From CAYJAD01 sp964370015 (GTDB lineage Bacteria; Desulfobacterota; Desulfovibrionia; Desulfovibrionales; Desulfovibrionaceae): a DNA stretch of 64,000 nt. Numbering within the stretch: position 1 is the first letter of the stretch; the number at the start of each line of letters is the position of its first letter. Location of the stretch: positions 1 through 64,000 of the forward strand of contig CAYJHD010000004.1 in assembly GCA_964370015.1 (NCBI GenBank), written 5' to 3'. The notes beneath the pieces were generated by a model. It saw nothing but the letters and a program-made list of their open reading frames with translations, was not told the DNA's origin and ran no database searches. The translations under genes and the position numbers were made by a program. Positions 42,395-51,385 of this stretch are shown here, in pieces.

Positions 42395-43489
42395 ATGAAA
42401 GCAACAGAGCATGGTGGAAATCTTTTTACCTTGTCACAAGTGGCGCAGTGTAACCCCAAAGATATTTTAGATTTCAGTGTAAATTTACGACCAGAAGGGC
42501 CGCCACACTTTTTACAAGAAGCTTTACTTGGCGTTATGAATAATTTGCACGCCTATCCTTCTCCCCATGCAGAAGAAGCCTGCCTTGCGGCGCAAAAGTG
42601 CTATGGGCATGATGCATCATGTTTTGTTTTTGGCAATGGTAGCAATGAGCTGATTCATGCTGTAGCACGCTATTTTGCACTTGAGGGAAGAAAGCAAGCG
42701 TATATTATGGAACCTGCCTTTAGTGAATATGCTTTGGCATGTAAAAACGCAGGGTTGGAAGTACACTCTTTGTGGGGCGGAGTGCAAGCTCAGGACCTTG
42801 CTGCCTTTAAAGTTCTTTTGGAAAAAATACCTACAAATAGTGTTGTATTTATGGCTAATCCGGCCAATCCATCGGGTATTTTTTATGATAGAGAAACCAT
42901 GCTTAGCTTTATACAAGCTCGTAGTGATATCGCTTGGATTATAGATGAGGCTTTCATTGAATATGCTGGCGCAGAATCTATATGTTCTCTTGTGACTTTG
43001 CCAGCGTTGAATTTTCCACAAAATGTTCTCATTTTACGCTCTCTTACTAAATTTCATGCCATTGCCGGTGTTCGTTTGGGTTTTTTACTTACCACTCAAG
43101 CCATGGCGCAAGGTATACGTCTCGTGTTGCCATCGTGGACGGTGAACTGTTTTGCTTTGCAAGCAGCTTTGGTGGTATTGCGCGATGCATCAAGTTTTGC
43201 TGAGCAAACACGGCAAGAAAATATCAAAAGACGTGAGCATCTTGTGGCAGAGCTACAAACGATTAAAGGCATAGAAATTTTTCCTTCAGTGGCCAATTAT
43301 GTGCTTTTTCGTCATAAGGATGCACCACAAAATTTACCTAAAATTTTGCTGAAAAAACACCGCATAGCCATAAGGGATTGTTCCAATTATTATGGTCTTG
43401 AAGATAATACATGGTATCGCGTGGCGGTACGTTTTGCGCATGAGCACAAACGGCTAAGTGAGGCGCTGAAAGCCATTTTAGAAGCCTAA
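42395..43489 (+). CDS. cobD: Threonine-phosphate decarboxylase CobD
   Basis: This 364-residue class I/II aminotransferase-fold protein starts with ATEHGGNLF, where HGGN marks CobD rather than HisC. PLP binding is shown by NPANPSG, IIDEAFIEYA and K219 in SLTKFHAIAG. It decarboxylates L-threonine phosphate to aminopropanol phosphate, the linker of the nucleotide loop joined by CbiB. AGAAGGA sits seven bases before ATG 42395. It is alone on the plus strand, convergent with the cobalamin operon, but its product is used by that operon's CbiB. Confidence 0.88.
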   Translation: MKATEHGGNLFTLSQVAQCNPKDILDFSVNLRPEGPPHFLQEALLGVMNNLHAYPSPHAEEACLAAQKCYGHDASCFVFGNGSNELIHAVARYFALEGRKQAYIMEPAFSEYALACKNAGLEVHSLWGGVQAQDLAAFKVLLEKIPTNSVVFMANPANPSGIFYDRETMLSFIQARSDIAWIIDEAFIEYAGAESICSLVTLPALNFPQNVLILRSLTKFHAIAGVRLGFLLTTQAMAQGIRLVLPSWTVNCFALQAALVVLRDASSFAEQTRQENIKRREHLVAELQTIKGIEIFPSVANYVLFRHKDAPQNLPKILLKKHRIAIRDCSNYYGLEDNTWYRVAVRFAHEHKRLSEALKAILEA

Positions 43490-43536
43490 TGTGAGTACGC
43501 TTTACATGAGGTAGAGGTGTTTTTTAGTTTTCACGC

Positions 43537-44139
43537 TTATAGCGTAAGTGCTCGCCCAGCAATGACGAAGTAAGCCTCTTTGGACTGTGCCACCAAGAGT
43601 TGATTGGCAAGTCCAAGGCCATCTTGAAAGGCGCGCTCCAAGGCTGAGGCACCTATACCTCCAAGACCCGTTTCGCCCGAAACAAAAAACCACTGGGCAG
43701 GAAACTCTTGGCATAGTGAAAGTATATCGCTTACTTCTTTGTGAACCATGGCTTCGAAAGTTGCCAGTGTTGTGTGGTTTAGTGGGGTGGCGTTATGTTC
43801 CGGTAGGGATAAAAGCATATTGCTTACCCAAAGGGTCACGCAGTCAATAAGTATGGTGGGTTTTTCACGTGTTGTTTGTTGAGCTTGTAGCCATGGACGT
43901 AAAGTACTGGCAAGATGTAGTGGACACTCTACTGTATCCCATGTGCTAGGGCGTCTTTGCTTATGTATAAGGATGCGCTGTTGCATGGCTTTATCATCGG
44001 CATACATTTGCGCAGTGGCCACATAAAGCACTTTTCCCTTGGCAATTTCTTGTACTTTTTGTTCTGCAAGAGTGCTTTTACCACTACGTGTACCGCCGAG
44101 GAAAATATAAATGTCTGGAGTTCTTTGTGCTGCTAGCAT
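43537..44139 (-). CDS. cobU: Adenosylcobinamide kinase/GTP:adenosylcobinamide-phosphate guanylyltransferase
   Basis: This 200-residue protein has the P-loop GGTRSGKS (15-22) and ILIHKQRRPSTW with His59, the residue guanylylated in CobU/CobP. LIDCVTLWVSNML and NQLLVA follow the family. It phosphorylates adenosylcobinamide and adds GMP, giving AdoCbi-GDP. AAGGAG precedes its ATG, which overlaps the stop of the HAD phosphatase gene by 7 nt, so the two are translationally coupled. It is the last gene of the minus-strand cobalamin run. Confidence 0.93.
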   Translation of the reverse strand: MLAAQRTPDIYIFLGGTRSGKSTLAEQKVQEIAKGKVLYVATAQMYADDKAMQQRILIHKQRRPSTWDTVECPLHLASTLRPWLQAQQTTREKPTILIDCVTLWVSNMLLSLPEHNATPLNHTTLATFEAMVHKEVSDILSLCQEFPAQWFFVSGETGLGGIGASALERAFQDGLGLANQLLVAQSKEAYFVIAGRALTL

Positions 44140-44768
44140 GGGGTATTCTCCTTAGGCTGGCTGTATTGTGTTAAAAGTTGACACAAGAGGGCATGAGCCG
44201 CTTCTTCTGTGGTGACCACATATGTGGCGGCAGCCTGAACATGCGGTGCAATGGCATGCGTCATGCTGGTGGCAATGGCCACATCTGCGCAAAGCATGGC
44301 TTGTACATCATTATCGCCATCTCCCATGAATACGACGACATATCCTTGTGCTTGCCATTGCTGTACAAGGGCTTTCTTGTTCAACGTGGAAAGCAAGCTG
44401 GCAATGGCATTATTTGCAACACTGGCTGTAGAGCTATGAACTTTACAACCAAGGCGCGGAGTTAATTTTGCAAGCCATACATCAAGGTTACCTGTGGCTA
44501 TGAGGCATTGCTCTGGGTTTTGCAAAATAAAGTTGTGAATTTTGGCGTACAGCGGAACATTTGCCAAGAGGTGTGCCACCTCATCTACGGGTAAACTCCC
44601 TAGAATGCTCAAACGATTTTGCAGACTTTTCTCAAAGGGAATAAGTCCTTGTATGGTTTGTTGGGTAATTTTGGCAATGTCTTTAGTTAAGCCAAAGTGT
44701 TGGGCCATGAGTGGAAGCGTCTCTTCCATGGTGAGGGTGCCATCTAGGTCAAAAATGAATTTTATCAT
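44133..44768 (-). CDS. HAD-family phosphatase in the cobalamin operon
   Basis: This 211-residue protein begins at MIKFIFDLDGTLT with catalytic D7 and D9, has the middle motif IATGNLDVW, and GDGDNDVQAML as motif IV, so it is a class IB HAD enzyme like phosphoserine phosphatase. The longer frame back to 45038 lies inside cbiB and is not coding. Set between cbiB and cobU with overlap, it most likely removes a phosphate in nucleotide-loop assembly. alpha-Ribazole phosphate (job of CobC) is one candidate; cobC, cobS and cobT are not in the window. A threonine- or serine-phosphate role is an alternative. Substrate is inference. Confidence 0.8.
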   Translation of the reverse strand: MIKFIFDLDGTLTMEETLPLMAQHFGLTKDIAKITQQTIQGLIPFEKSLQNRLSILGSLPVDEVAHLLANVPLYAKIHNFILQNPEQCLIATGNLDVWLAKLTPRLGCKVHSSTASVANNAIASLLSTLNKKALVQQWQAQGYVVVFMGDGDNDVQAMLCADVAIATSMTHAIAPHVQAAATYVVTTEEAAHALLCQLLTQYSQPKENTPC

Positions 44769-44785
44769 GCTGTGTACGTGTGGGC

Positions 44786-45793
44786 TTATGATAGGGGGAA
44801 AAAGTACAATACAAGCCCGCTGCATCCAATCCATACAAATATTGTGAGCCAAAGTAAATGCAGGGCTTTTTGCATATGATGTACGGTGGCAAGCTTGGTT
44901 CCTTGCCCTATGGGGGGATAATTCACTGTTTTGCCCGCATAGGCCACAGGTCCGCTCAGTGTGAGGTGTAGAGCACTGGCAAAGGCGGCTTCTGACCATG
45001 CAGAGTTGGGGCTGGCATGCGCATAACGATATTTCCAAGCCATATTAAAAAGCGGTGCTTTTTTCGTAAAATGCCAATGCTTTTCTTTATACATGTATTG
45101 CAGAAGGTCGGCAAGGCAGATGCAAAATAAGGAAAGGCGTGCGGGAATAAAGTTAAGTGCATCGTCCATGCGCGCCGAAAACGTGCCAAAACGAATATAT
45201 TTTTCGTTTTTCTTCCCCCATTGGGCATCAAGCACATTGCTGACTCTATGCAATACCACCAAGACCGCGCTCATGTCATAGCCCCAAATAAGCCCCACTG
45301 AAGCCCAAAAAAGGCTGGCTAGCACGCCATCTACAAGATTTTCACTGACGCTTTCAATGGCGGCTCGCGCCACACCGTGGGCATCTAGAGCGTGTACATC
45401 GCGTCCCACAATCATGGCTACTTTTTGACGAGCCATGTGTAGATTGCCTTGCTGTAAGGGATGGATAATCTGTTGTGTATGCTGTGTTAAGCTTTTAGGC
45501 GCCATGCATATGGCAAGGATGAGGGCGCACAGGATAAATTCTGTAATTTCACCGCCGTAAAAAGATGATAAGGTAACGAGAGCCCATGCTCCCACACTAA
45601 AAAGTGTAGCCACACAGAGCCATGCTAATCCGCCTCGTAAAAACATGGCGAAGGTATTTTGTCCATGGCGTAGGTGTTTTTCCAGCGCATAAGCAAAATT
45701 TCCCATGAGGCATACGGGGTGATATTTTGTGCGCGGATCGCCAATGGCGTAGTCAAGCATGAGAGCGAGTATGAGTAAACCTAGTTCTTGCAT
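44786..45793 (-). CDS. cbiB: Adenosylcobinamide-phosphate synthase CbiB
   Basis: This 335-residue membrane protein has the signatures DYAIGDPRTKYHPVCLMG at the N-terminus, AIESVSENLVDGVLASLFW and RFGTFSARMDDALNFIPARL. It joins aminopropanol phosphate (made by CobD) to adenosylcobyric acid in the inner membrane. Its ATG overlaps the cbiP stop by 13 bp. The HAD phosphatase gene starts 17 bp after its stop. Confidence 0.93.
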   Translation of the reverse strand: MQELGLLILALMLDYAIGDPRTKYHPVCLMGNFAYALEKHLRHGQNTFAMFLRGGLAWLCVATLFSVGAWALVTLSSFYGGEITEFILCALILAICMAPKSLTQHTQQIIHPLQQGNLHMARQKVAMIVGRDVHALDAHGVARAAIESVSENLVDGVLASLFWASVGLIWGYDMSAVLVVLHRVSNVLDAQWGKKNEKYIRFGTFSARMDDALNFIPARLSLFCICLADLLQYMYKEKHWHFTKKAPLFNMAWKYRYAHASPNSAWSEAAFASALHLTLSGPVAYAGKTVNYPPIGQGTKLATVHHMQKALHLLWLTIFVWIGCSGLVLYFFPLS

Positions 45794-47298
45794 GTGAGCC
45801 CCATGCTAGCATAAATGCTTTTCATATCACAATGCTGTCTCACAACGTCAGCTAAGCGATCGAGGGCACTTTCTAGATTGTAAGTGCTTTTTTTTCCTTC
45901 AAAGGGTGGCATGTTTACATCTTGACGAATATGATCAATGAAGGCGCGCCTGAAAGTGTCATCATCAAAGACACCGTGTAGATATGTGGCATAACGCCTG
46001 CCTGTAACATAGCCACAAATACGCTCTTCTTCCGTGGTAAAACCGTCGCCACAGTGTAAAAAGAGTGGCTTGGCAGAAGGACCGTGGGTGGTGAGGCCAT
46101 GGTGAATTTCATAACCATGAGCATTAATGCCAAGGGGGGTTTGCGCGGAACGTACTTTAATGAGAGTTTTATCCTTGGCAAAGGTTGAATATAAATCCAT
46201 AAGCCCTAAAGCTTGCACTGTGTTCTGCGTGCTTTCAATGGCATAAGGATCATGGATTTCCTTGCCCAGCATTTGCAAACCGCCACAAATGCCAAAAATC
46301 CATTTGTCTTGGGTGGCATGCTCAAGGATTTTTGTAGCAAGGCCGCTTTGGCGTAGTTCTTCAAGATCATGCACCACGGATTTAGAACCAGGGATAATAA
46401 TGAGGTCGGGAGTACCAAAATCTTCGGCACGAGTAATGGGGCGCACATGTACATCTTCTTCAAACATGAGCGGTGCCACATCGGTGTAGTTGGAGACACG
46501 ATGAAGCATGATAACACCAACATCTAAGGTGTTTACTTCCTTCTTATGATGCGGCGCCATATTCCACGAAAAGCCCGCCATGTCTTCTTCGGGGATATTG
46601 ATATCAGTAATATAAGGAATGGTTCCCAGCACAGGGGTTTGTGTTTTTTCTTGCATATAGACGTGTGCGGATTCTAAATAGGAGGCATCTCCGCGAAATC
46701 TATTCACTATATACCCCGTGAGCAGGGATTTTTCCTCTTCAGTAAAAGTGTGCCATGTGCCTAAAAACGATGCATATACACCACCTCTGTCTATATCACC
46801 CACCAATAACACGGAGGCCTTGGCATGTGCTGCCATGCGCATATTGACGATATCATGCTCTTTTAGATTAATTTCTGCAGGGCTACCGGCGCCCTCCAGC
46901 ACCATGATGTCATATTCGTGGGCCAAATCGTCATAGGCCTTGGTGACGGTATGCCAAAGGTCTTTTTTCTTGGCAAAATATTCTTTTACACGCATATGCC
47001 CTAAGGCTTTTCCCATGACTATCACTTGCGAGCCTGTGTCGGAATGGGGCTTTAATAAAACGGGATTCATGCGCGCATCAGGGTCTATGCGTGCCGCTTG
47101 AGCTTGTACAATCTGTGCTCGCCCCATTTCTTCTCCGGTGAGGGTGACGCCTGAGTTCAGCGACATATTTTGTGCCTTAAAGGGGGCGACACTATAGCCA
47201 TCTTGCTGAAATATACGACAAAAGGCCGCCGCCAAAATGCTTTTACCGGCATTGGAGCTTGTGCCTTGGAGCATAAGTGCTGGTGTTTTATTCTTCAT
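45781..47298 (-). CDS. cbiP: Cobyric acid synthase CbiP/CobQ
   Basis: The 505-residue enzyme starts at MKNKTPALMLQGTSSNAGKS, with an ATPase P-loop (GTSSNAGKS) and a C-terminal class I glutamine amidotransferase domain with the cysteine in GICGGLQML. It amidates four carboxyls of adenosylcobyrinate a,c-diamide. An upstream start at 47358 would add 20 residues that overlap cbiA; the ATG at 47298 begins the conserved N-terminus and overlaps the cbiA stop by 11 bp. Confidence 0.95.
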   Translation of the reverse strand: MKNKTPALMLQGTSSNAGKSILAAAFCRIFQQDGYSVAPFKAQNMSLNSGVTLTGEEMGRAQIVQAQAARIDPDARMNPVLLKPHSDTGSQVIVMGKALGHMRVKEYFAKKKDLWHTVTKAYDDLAHEYDIMVLEGAGSPAEINLKEHDIVNMRMAAHAKASVLLVGDIDRGGVYASFLGTWHTFTEEEKSLLTGYIVNRFRGDASYLESAHVYMQEKTQTPVLGTIPYITDINIPEEDMAGFSWNMAPHHKKEVNTLDVGVIMLHRVSNYTDVAPLMFEEDVHVRPITRAEDFGTPDLIIIPGSKSVVHDLEELRQSGLATKILEHATQDKWIFGICGGLQMLGKEIHDPYAIESTQNTVQALGLMDLYSTFAKDKTLIKVRSAQTPLGINAHGYEIHHGLTTHGPSAKPLFLHCGDGFTTEEERICGYVTGRRYATYLHGVFDDDTFRRAFIDHIRQDVNMPPFEGKKSTYNLESALDRLADVVRQHCDMKSIYASMGLTCKN

Positions 47299-48661
47299 AT
47301 GATCCAATACCCCAATATAAGTGCACATAGCCTGCTTTAACATTTTTATATACGACACCGAGAGAGTGTGCTTTTCCTTGAATGTCTACGGTGTAAAGAG
47401 GAGGATATTCTTGGTGATGTTCAATGTCTGACCAATGAAATTCATGCCCGCGATAGCTATTACGAGACAAGTTAAATGGCGCTTCACAAAGAAGCTGTGC
47501 CTGTCTATAGCCCAGTGAACGAATGCCTGTACCCATGGTGGCAGTGGCATGTATGACACCGCACATGCCCCAGCTTTGCGGTGTTGTGTTTGCGTCTTCT
47601 TGAGCCTCCACAAGCTGTGTACATAAATACATATAGCCACCGCATTCAGCATAAATTTCGCCATTGTTTTGTGCAAAATCGTAAATACTGTGACGCATGG
47701 AGGTATTTTCAGAAAGTTCTTTGGCAAAAACTTCTGGATAGCCTCCTCCCAAGTAAAGGGCATCTATATGGGGCGGAAGGTGAGCATGCTTTAAAGGCGA
47801 AAAGGGTACAATCTCGTAGCCTAAACGTTCTAAATGGCGTAAATTTTCATCATAATAAAAACAAAAGGCTTGATCTCTGGCCACGGCAAGTCTTTTTGTG
47901 GTGATGCCATTTGCGAGGGGTACGTTCTTTTGTGCAGAAGGGAAGGGTACGCGGCTTACATCTAAAATAGCATCCAAATTACAATGTTTTTCCACGTCAT
48001 CTGCAAGTGCATCGTACCAGTTTTCGTGAGCCGCCACTTCTTCGGAAGGGACAAGGCCAAGCTGTCTTTCGGGGAGTTTCCAGCTCTCATTGCGCGGCAG
48101 GGCACCTAGAAGCGGCGGGAGTGAATAATACTGTAAAGCTTCTTGCAAAATATGCACATGGCGTGGACTACCCACATTATTGGCTATGCACCCCACAATG
48201 GTGGCGCCATAATCTTTGGCCTGCGCGCAAAAACCACGCACCAAGGCAGCCACAGAGGATGCCATACCTCTGGCATTAAAGACCAATATGATGGGAATAG
48301 AAAGAGCTTTTGCCACATGTAAGGTACTCCCTTCAAGGGAACCCACGCGTTTGCCGTCAAAAAGCCCCATGACGCCTTCGCAAATGCCCATATCTGCCTT
48401 GCGTACTTGGTCAGTACCGGTTAGACGATGGGCCCAGAGGCTTTGAACACCGGTTTCCCCCATCATCCATGTATCAATATTGCACGCATCTCGCCCTGTG
48501 GCTTGGGTATGAAAGGTGGGGTCAATATAATCCGGCCCGCATTTAAAGCCTTGCACCACAAGTTCTCGTCGCGTGAAGGCGCGCATAAGTCCCATGCTGA
48601 GTAGGGTCTTTCCTTCGCCAGAGCGTGGGGCGGCAAGACAAAATCCGTAAAAATCTTTCAT
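47288..48661 (-). CDS. cbiA: Cobyrinate a,c-diamide synthase CbiA
   Basis: This 457-residue protein has the P-loop LAAPRSGEGKTLLS, GFKCGPDYIDPTFH and CNIDTWMM at the N-terminal ATPase half, and the glutaminase half with YLGGGYPEVFA and AECGGYMYL holding the catalytic Cys. It makes the first two amidations of cobyrinic acid (anaerobic pathway). AGGAAG precedes its ATG. It starts 30 bp after cbiFGH and overlaps cbiP. Confidence 0.95.
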   Translation of the reverse strand: MKDFYGFCLAAPRSGEGKTLLSMGLMRAFTRRELVVQGFKCGPDYIDPTFHTQATGRDACNIDTWMMGETGVQSLWAHRLTGTDQVRKADMGICEGVMGLFDGKRVGSLEGSTLHVAKALSIPIILVFNARGMASSVAALVRGFCAQAKDYGATIVGCIANNVGSPRHVHILQEALQYYSLPPLLGALPRNESWKLPERQLGLVPSEEVAAHENWYDALADDVEKHCNLDAILDVSRVPFPSAQKNVPLANGITTKRLAVARDQAFCFYYDENLRHLERLGYEIVPFSPLKHAHLPPHIDALYLGGGYPEVFAKELSENTSMRHSIYDFAQNNGEIYAECGGYMYLCTQLVEAQEDANTTPQSWGMCGVIHATATMGTGIRSLGYRQAQLLCEAPFNLSRNSYRGHEFHWSDIEHHQEYPPLYTVDIQGKAHSLGVVYKNVKAGYVHLYWGIGSYEE

Positions 48662-48691
48662 GTGCTTCCTGTTTTTCTTAGAGAAAAGAGC

Positions 48692-51376
48692 TTAATCGTC
48701 TTTTTGTAAGTATTTATCCACATAACCGCGGGCTTCATACAAGGTGTTATCTGTAAATACCGTGCGCTGGCTACCAATGATAATAAGTGTGGACATGTCC
48801 ACCTCTTGCTCGGGAAACTCCCCAAGTTTTCCCACCCATTTTTCTTCTTGGGGGCGTCCGGCATGACGCGCATAGGCACAAAGCACGTCTGTGCCGCGTT
48901 GCTCCGTAAAGATTGCCAATGCTTCTGCCAATAAAGCGCGACGCTTTTTGCCGGCAGGATTATAGATGGCCACAGGCAGAGCCGATTGCGCCACGGCCTG
49001 TATATTTTGTCGTACTTCTTGGGTGGGAACCAGTAAGTCAGAAAGACTTATTAAGGAAAAACCGTTTTGCAAGGGAGCACCTAAGGATGCGGCGGCAATA
49101 TTGGCAGCTGTAATGCCGGGTAAAACTTTTATGCATACATGTTTAAAAGCTTCATTGCGGGCTTTAAGTTCAAAAAGCAGACCAGCCATGGCCAAGATAC
49201 CAGGGTCGCCGGAGCAGACCATGCACACATTTTTGCCCTTGGCAGCTTCGGTAAGTGTATCTGTACAGCGTTGCACTTCGCCCATCATGCCATTTTGAAT
49301 GATGGCCTTACCCACAATGCGTTCACGAATGAAGTCCACATACTTGGTATAGCCTGAGATAACGTCACATTGGCGCAATGCTTCGTCCACTTCTGGGGTT
49401 ATTTGCTGCGCAGCGCCGGAACCAAGACCCACCACAACCACCGAGTTTTTTTGTGTTTTTGCGGTGTAACCGTGGCCCATTTTAGCCAAGGCCAAAGTCA
49501 TGGCAGCAAAGGATGTTTTTTGCACATGAAGGCTGGGAGGAGTCATGGAGCCATATCCGGCACTGAGTAAAGCGGCGGCTTCACATACGGAGGCAGTGCC
49601 AATTTTTTCCTGTACCGTGCTGGAAGGATTGGGCACAGGGATGGCATGAAGGGCTTCAGCTCTGTGGAATTCCATGGGGATGTCCCATTTTTCACTGAGG
49701 GATAGCAGAGCTTTCTCTTCTGCCTTCACATCACAAGTGGCAAAGCAGGCAATATGCTGTGGTGTGAGGTGGTGTTTTTCTAAAAATGCGTTCACTTCCT
49801 GCTCAAACGTAGCCATATCCATATCTTTACGACAGCCCATACCAAGGATGAAGGCTTTGGTGCTGATGGAAAGGCAGGTGATATGCTTCGGGAGGGCTAG
49901 AGTGTGATGAAGATACTCTTTTTCCTCATTGTCATGCCAAATCACAGCACGAGAGGAGGTTATTTCTTCAATTTTTGCCACAAAGTGCACATGGTCAAAA
50001 TCTGCATAATGGGCATCATAAAGATGGCGCGGACCGCAAAAATCTATGTCTTCTTCATGTAGTAGAGCCATGTTGAGTACTTTTATGGCATGGGTGTTGA
50101 GAATGCGAGCTTTGTATTGCGCGGCGAGTTCGTCAAAGGCAAGAATGCATTGCCCATCGGTGGCGGTGCTGATGACAGCTTGTCCGCCGGTGATGCGTGC
50201 AATGCGTCGACTTAAGCGATTGGCTCCGCCCAAATGACCGGAGGTGAGGCTGATGCAATGGGCGCCGCTTTCAGAACAAGCAATAACAGCAGGGTCGAGG
50301 CTTTTATGGTGTAGGAGGGAGGCTACCTTGCGTACGGCAATACCTGTGGCACCCACAAAAATATGCGCTGCAAAATTATTCCATTGATTTTGCAAATTTT
50401 TATTAAAATCATGGGAAGCGATGATATGTATGTTTTTAGCGGCTTCAGTAATGGAGGCCTGTTTGTAGGTGGTATAGATGGATGTGGTAAGGCCAAGACC
50501 GCTGGCAATTTCCACGGCACGGGCGAGCCCAGCTTGCGTAAATGCGTAAAGGGCGCAGGCACCTTCAAAATGTTCGTTGGGAAGGGTATTTCTATAGCCG
50601 TGAGAAAAGGATTTGTCGTAGAGTAAAGAGGCTGTATGCTGTTGGCCCAAGGCTTCGCCCACGAGAATAAGCGCTTGACGGCCAATGCCTGCTTCTTCGC
50701 ATTTTTGCGCAAGGTCAGCCACGGTGGCGCGAATAATACGTTCATCGGGCCATGAAACACGATATACTAAAGCCGCGGGGGTTTCGGGTTTAACGTCACC
50801 TTCTTGTATGAGCTTTTGCATAAGCTCATGAATCTTCCCCACACTTAAGAAAAAGACCAAGGTTGCGCCTGTTTTGGCAAAGGTAGAGGCCTTTTCCTTT
50901 TCCGGCATGGGGGTGCGCCCGGGAGTACGGGTAAGTACTACGGATTGACTTACATCGGGGCAGGTGAGCTCTGTACCAAGAGCTGCGGCAGCGGCAAAAA
51001 CAGAGCTGACGCCGGGTATAATGGTGGCACTCACGCCATGGGCGGCAAGGCCTTTTATCTGCTCGTTGATGGCACCGTACATGGCAGGATCACCTGTGTG
51101 TAAGCGCACCACATTTTTACCGGCTTTGGCGGCAGTAGCCATGGTGAGCACTTGCTCTTCCAAATTCATGGCGGCCGTGTCAAAGTGTTCGCTTTGGGCA
51201 GGGCAAGAAATCAAATGACCGGGATTAACCAAAGAGCCTGCATAGAGCACTGTATGAGCTTCTTGTAAGGCGCGTAGGCCACGCACGGTTATGAGATCTT
51301 CTGCGCCGGGGCCTGCACCCACAAAGATGACTGTGGGCAGTTCTTGCGTTGCCAATGGAGGTGTGTCTGCTATCAT
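48692..51376 (-). CDS. cbiF-cbiG-cbiH: CbiF-CbiG-CbiH triple fusion
   Basis: One 894-residue frame carries three enzymes of corrin ring contraction. Residues about 15-265 are CbiF, the C11 methyltransferase (VGAGPGAEDLITVRG, YAGSLVNP, GDPAMYGA). About 275-620 is CbiG, which opens the lactone (SGAHCISLTSGHLGGANRLS, FILGMGCRKD). About 640-894 is CbiH, the C17 methyltransferase of ring contraction (VVGLGSGAAQQITPE, CSGDPGILAMAG, LPGITAANIAAASLGAP). No stop or frameshift interrupts it. CbiG-CbiH fusions are known; carrying CbiF as well is less usual. It is cytosolic and follows cbiET by 9 bp. Confidence 0.92.
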   Translation of the reverse strand: MIADTPPLATQELPTVIFVGAGPGAEDLITVRGLRALQEAHTVLYAGSLVNPGHLISCPAQSEHFDTAAMNLEEQVLTMATAAKAGKNVVRLHTGDPAMYGAINEQIKGLAAHGVSATIIPGVSSVFAAAAALGTELTCPDVSQSVVLTRTPGRTPMPEKEKASTFAKTGATLVFFLSVGKIHELMQKLIQEGDVKPETPAALVYRVSWPDERIIRATVADLAQKCEEAGIGRQALILVGEALGQQHTASLLYDKSFSHGYRNTLPNEHFEGACALYAFTQAGLARAVEIASGLGLTTSIYTTYKQASITEAAKNIHIIASHDFNKNLQNQWNNFAAHIFVGATGIAVRKVASLLHHKSLDPAVIACSESGAHCISLTSGHLGGANRLSRRIARITGGQAVISTATDGQCILAFDELAAQYKARILNTHAIKVLNMALLHEEDIDFCGPRHLYDAHYADFDHVHFVAKIEEITSSRAVIWHDNEEKEYLHHTLALPKHITCLSISTKAFILGMGCRKDMDMATFEQEVNAFLEKHHLTPQHIACFATCDVKAEEKALLSLSEKWDIPMEFHRAEALHAIPVPNPSSTVQEKIGTASVCEAAALLSAGYGSMTPPSLHVQKTSFAAMTLALAKMGHGYTAKTQKNSVVVVGLGSGAAQQITPEVDEALRQCDVISGYTKYVDFIRERIVGKAIIQNGMMGEVQRCTDTLTEAAKGKNVCMVCSGDPGILAMAGLLFELKARNEAFKHVCIKVLPGITAANIAAASLGAPLQNGFSLISLSDLLVPTQEVRQNIQAVAQSALPVAIYNPAGKKRRALLAEALAIFTEQRGTDVLCAYARHAGRPQEEKWVGKLGEFPEQEVDMSTLIIIGSQRTVFTDNTLYEARGYVDKYLQKDD

Positions 51377-51385
51377 AATATTTCT

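Noticed and set aside
44769..45038. A longer start for the HAD phosphatase gene
   Set aside because: The 90 extra codons lie inside cbiB, are Cys/Arg-rich noise, and the family begins at MIKFIFDLDGT.
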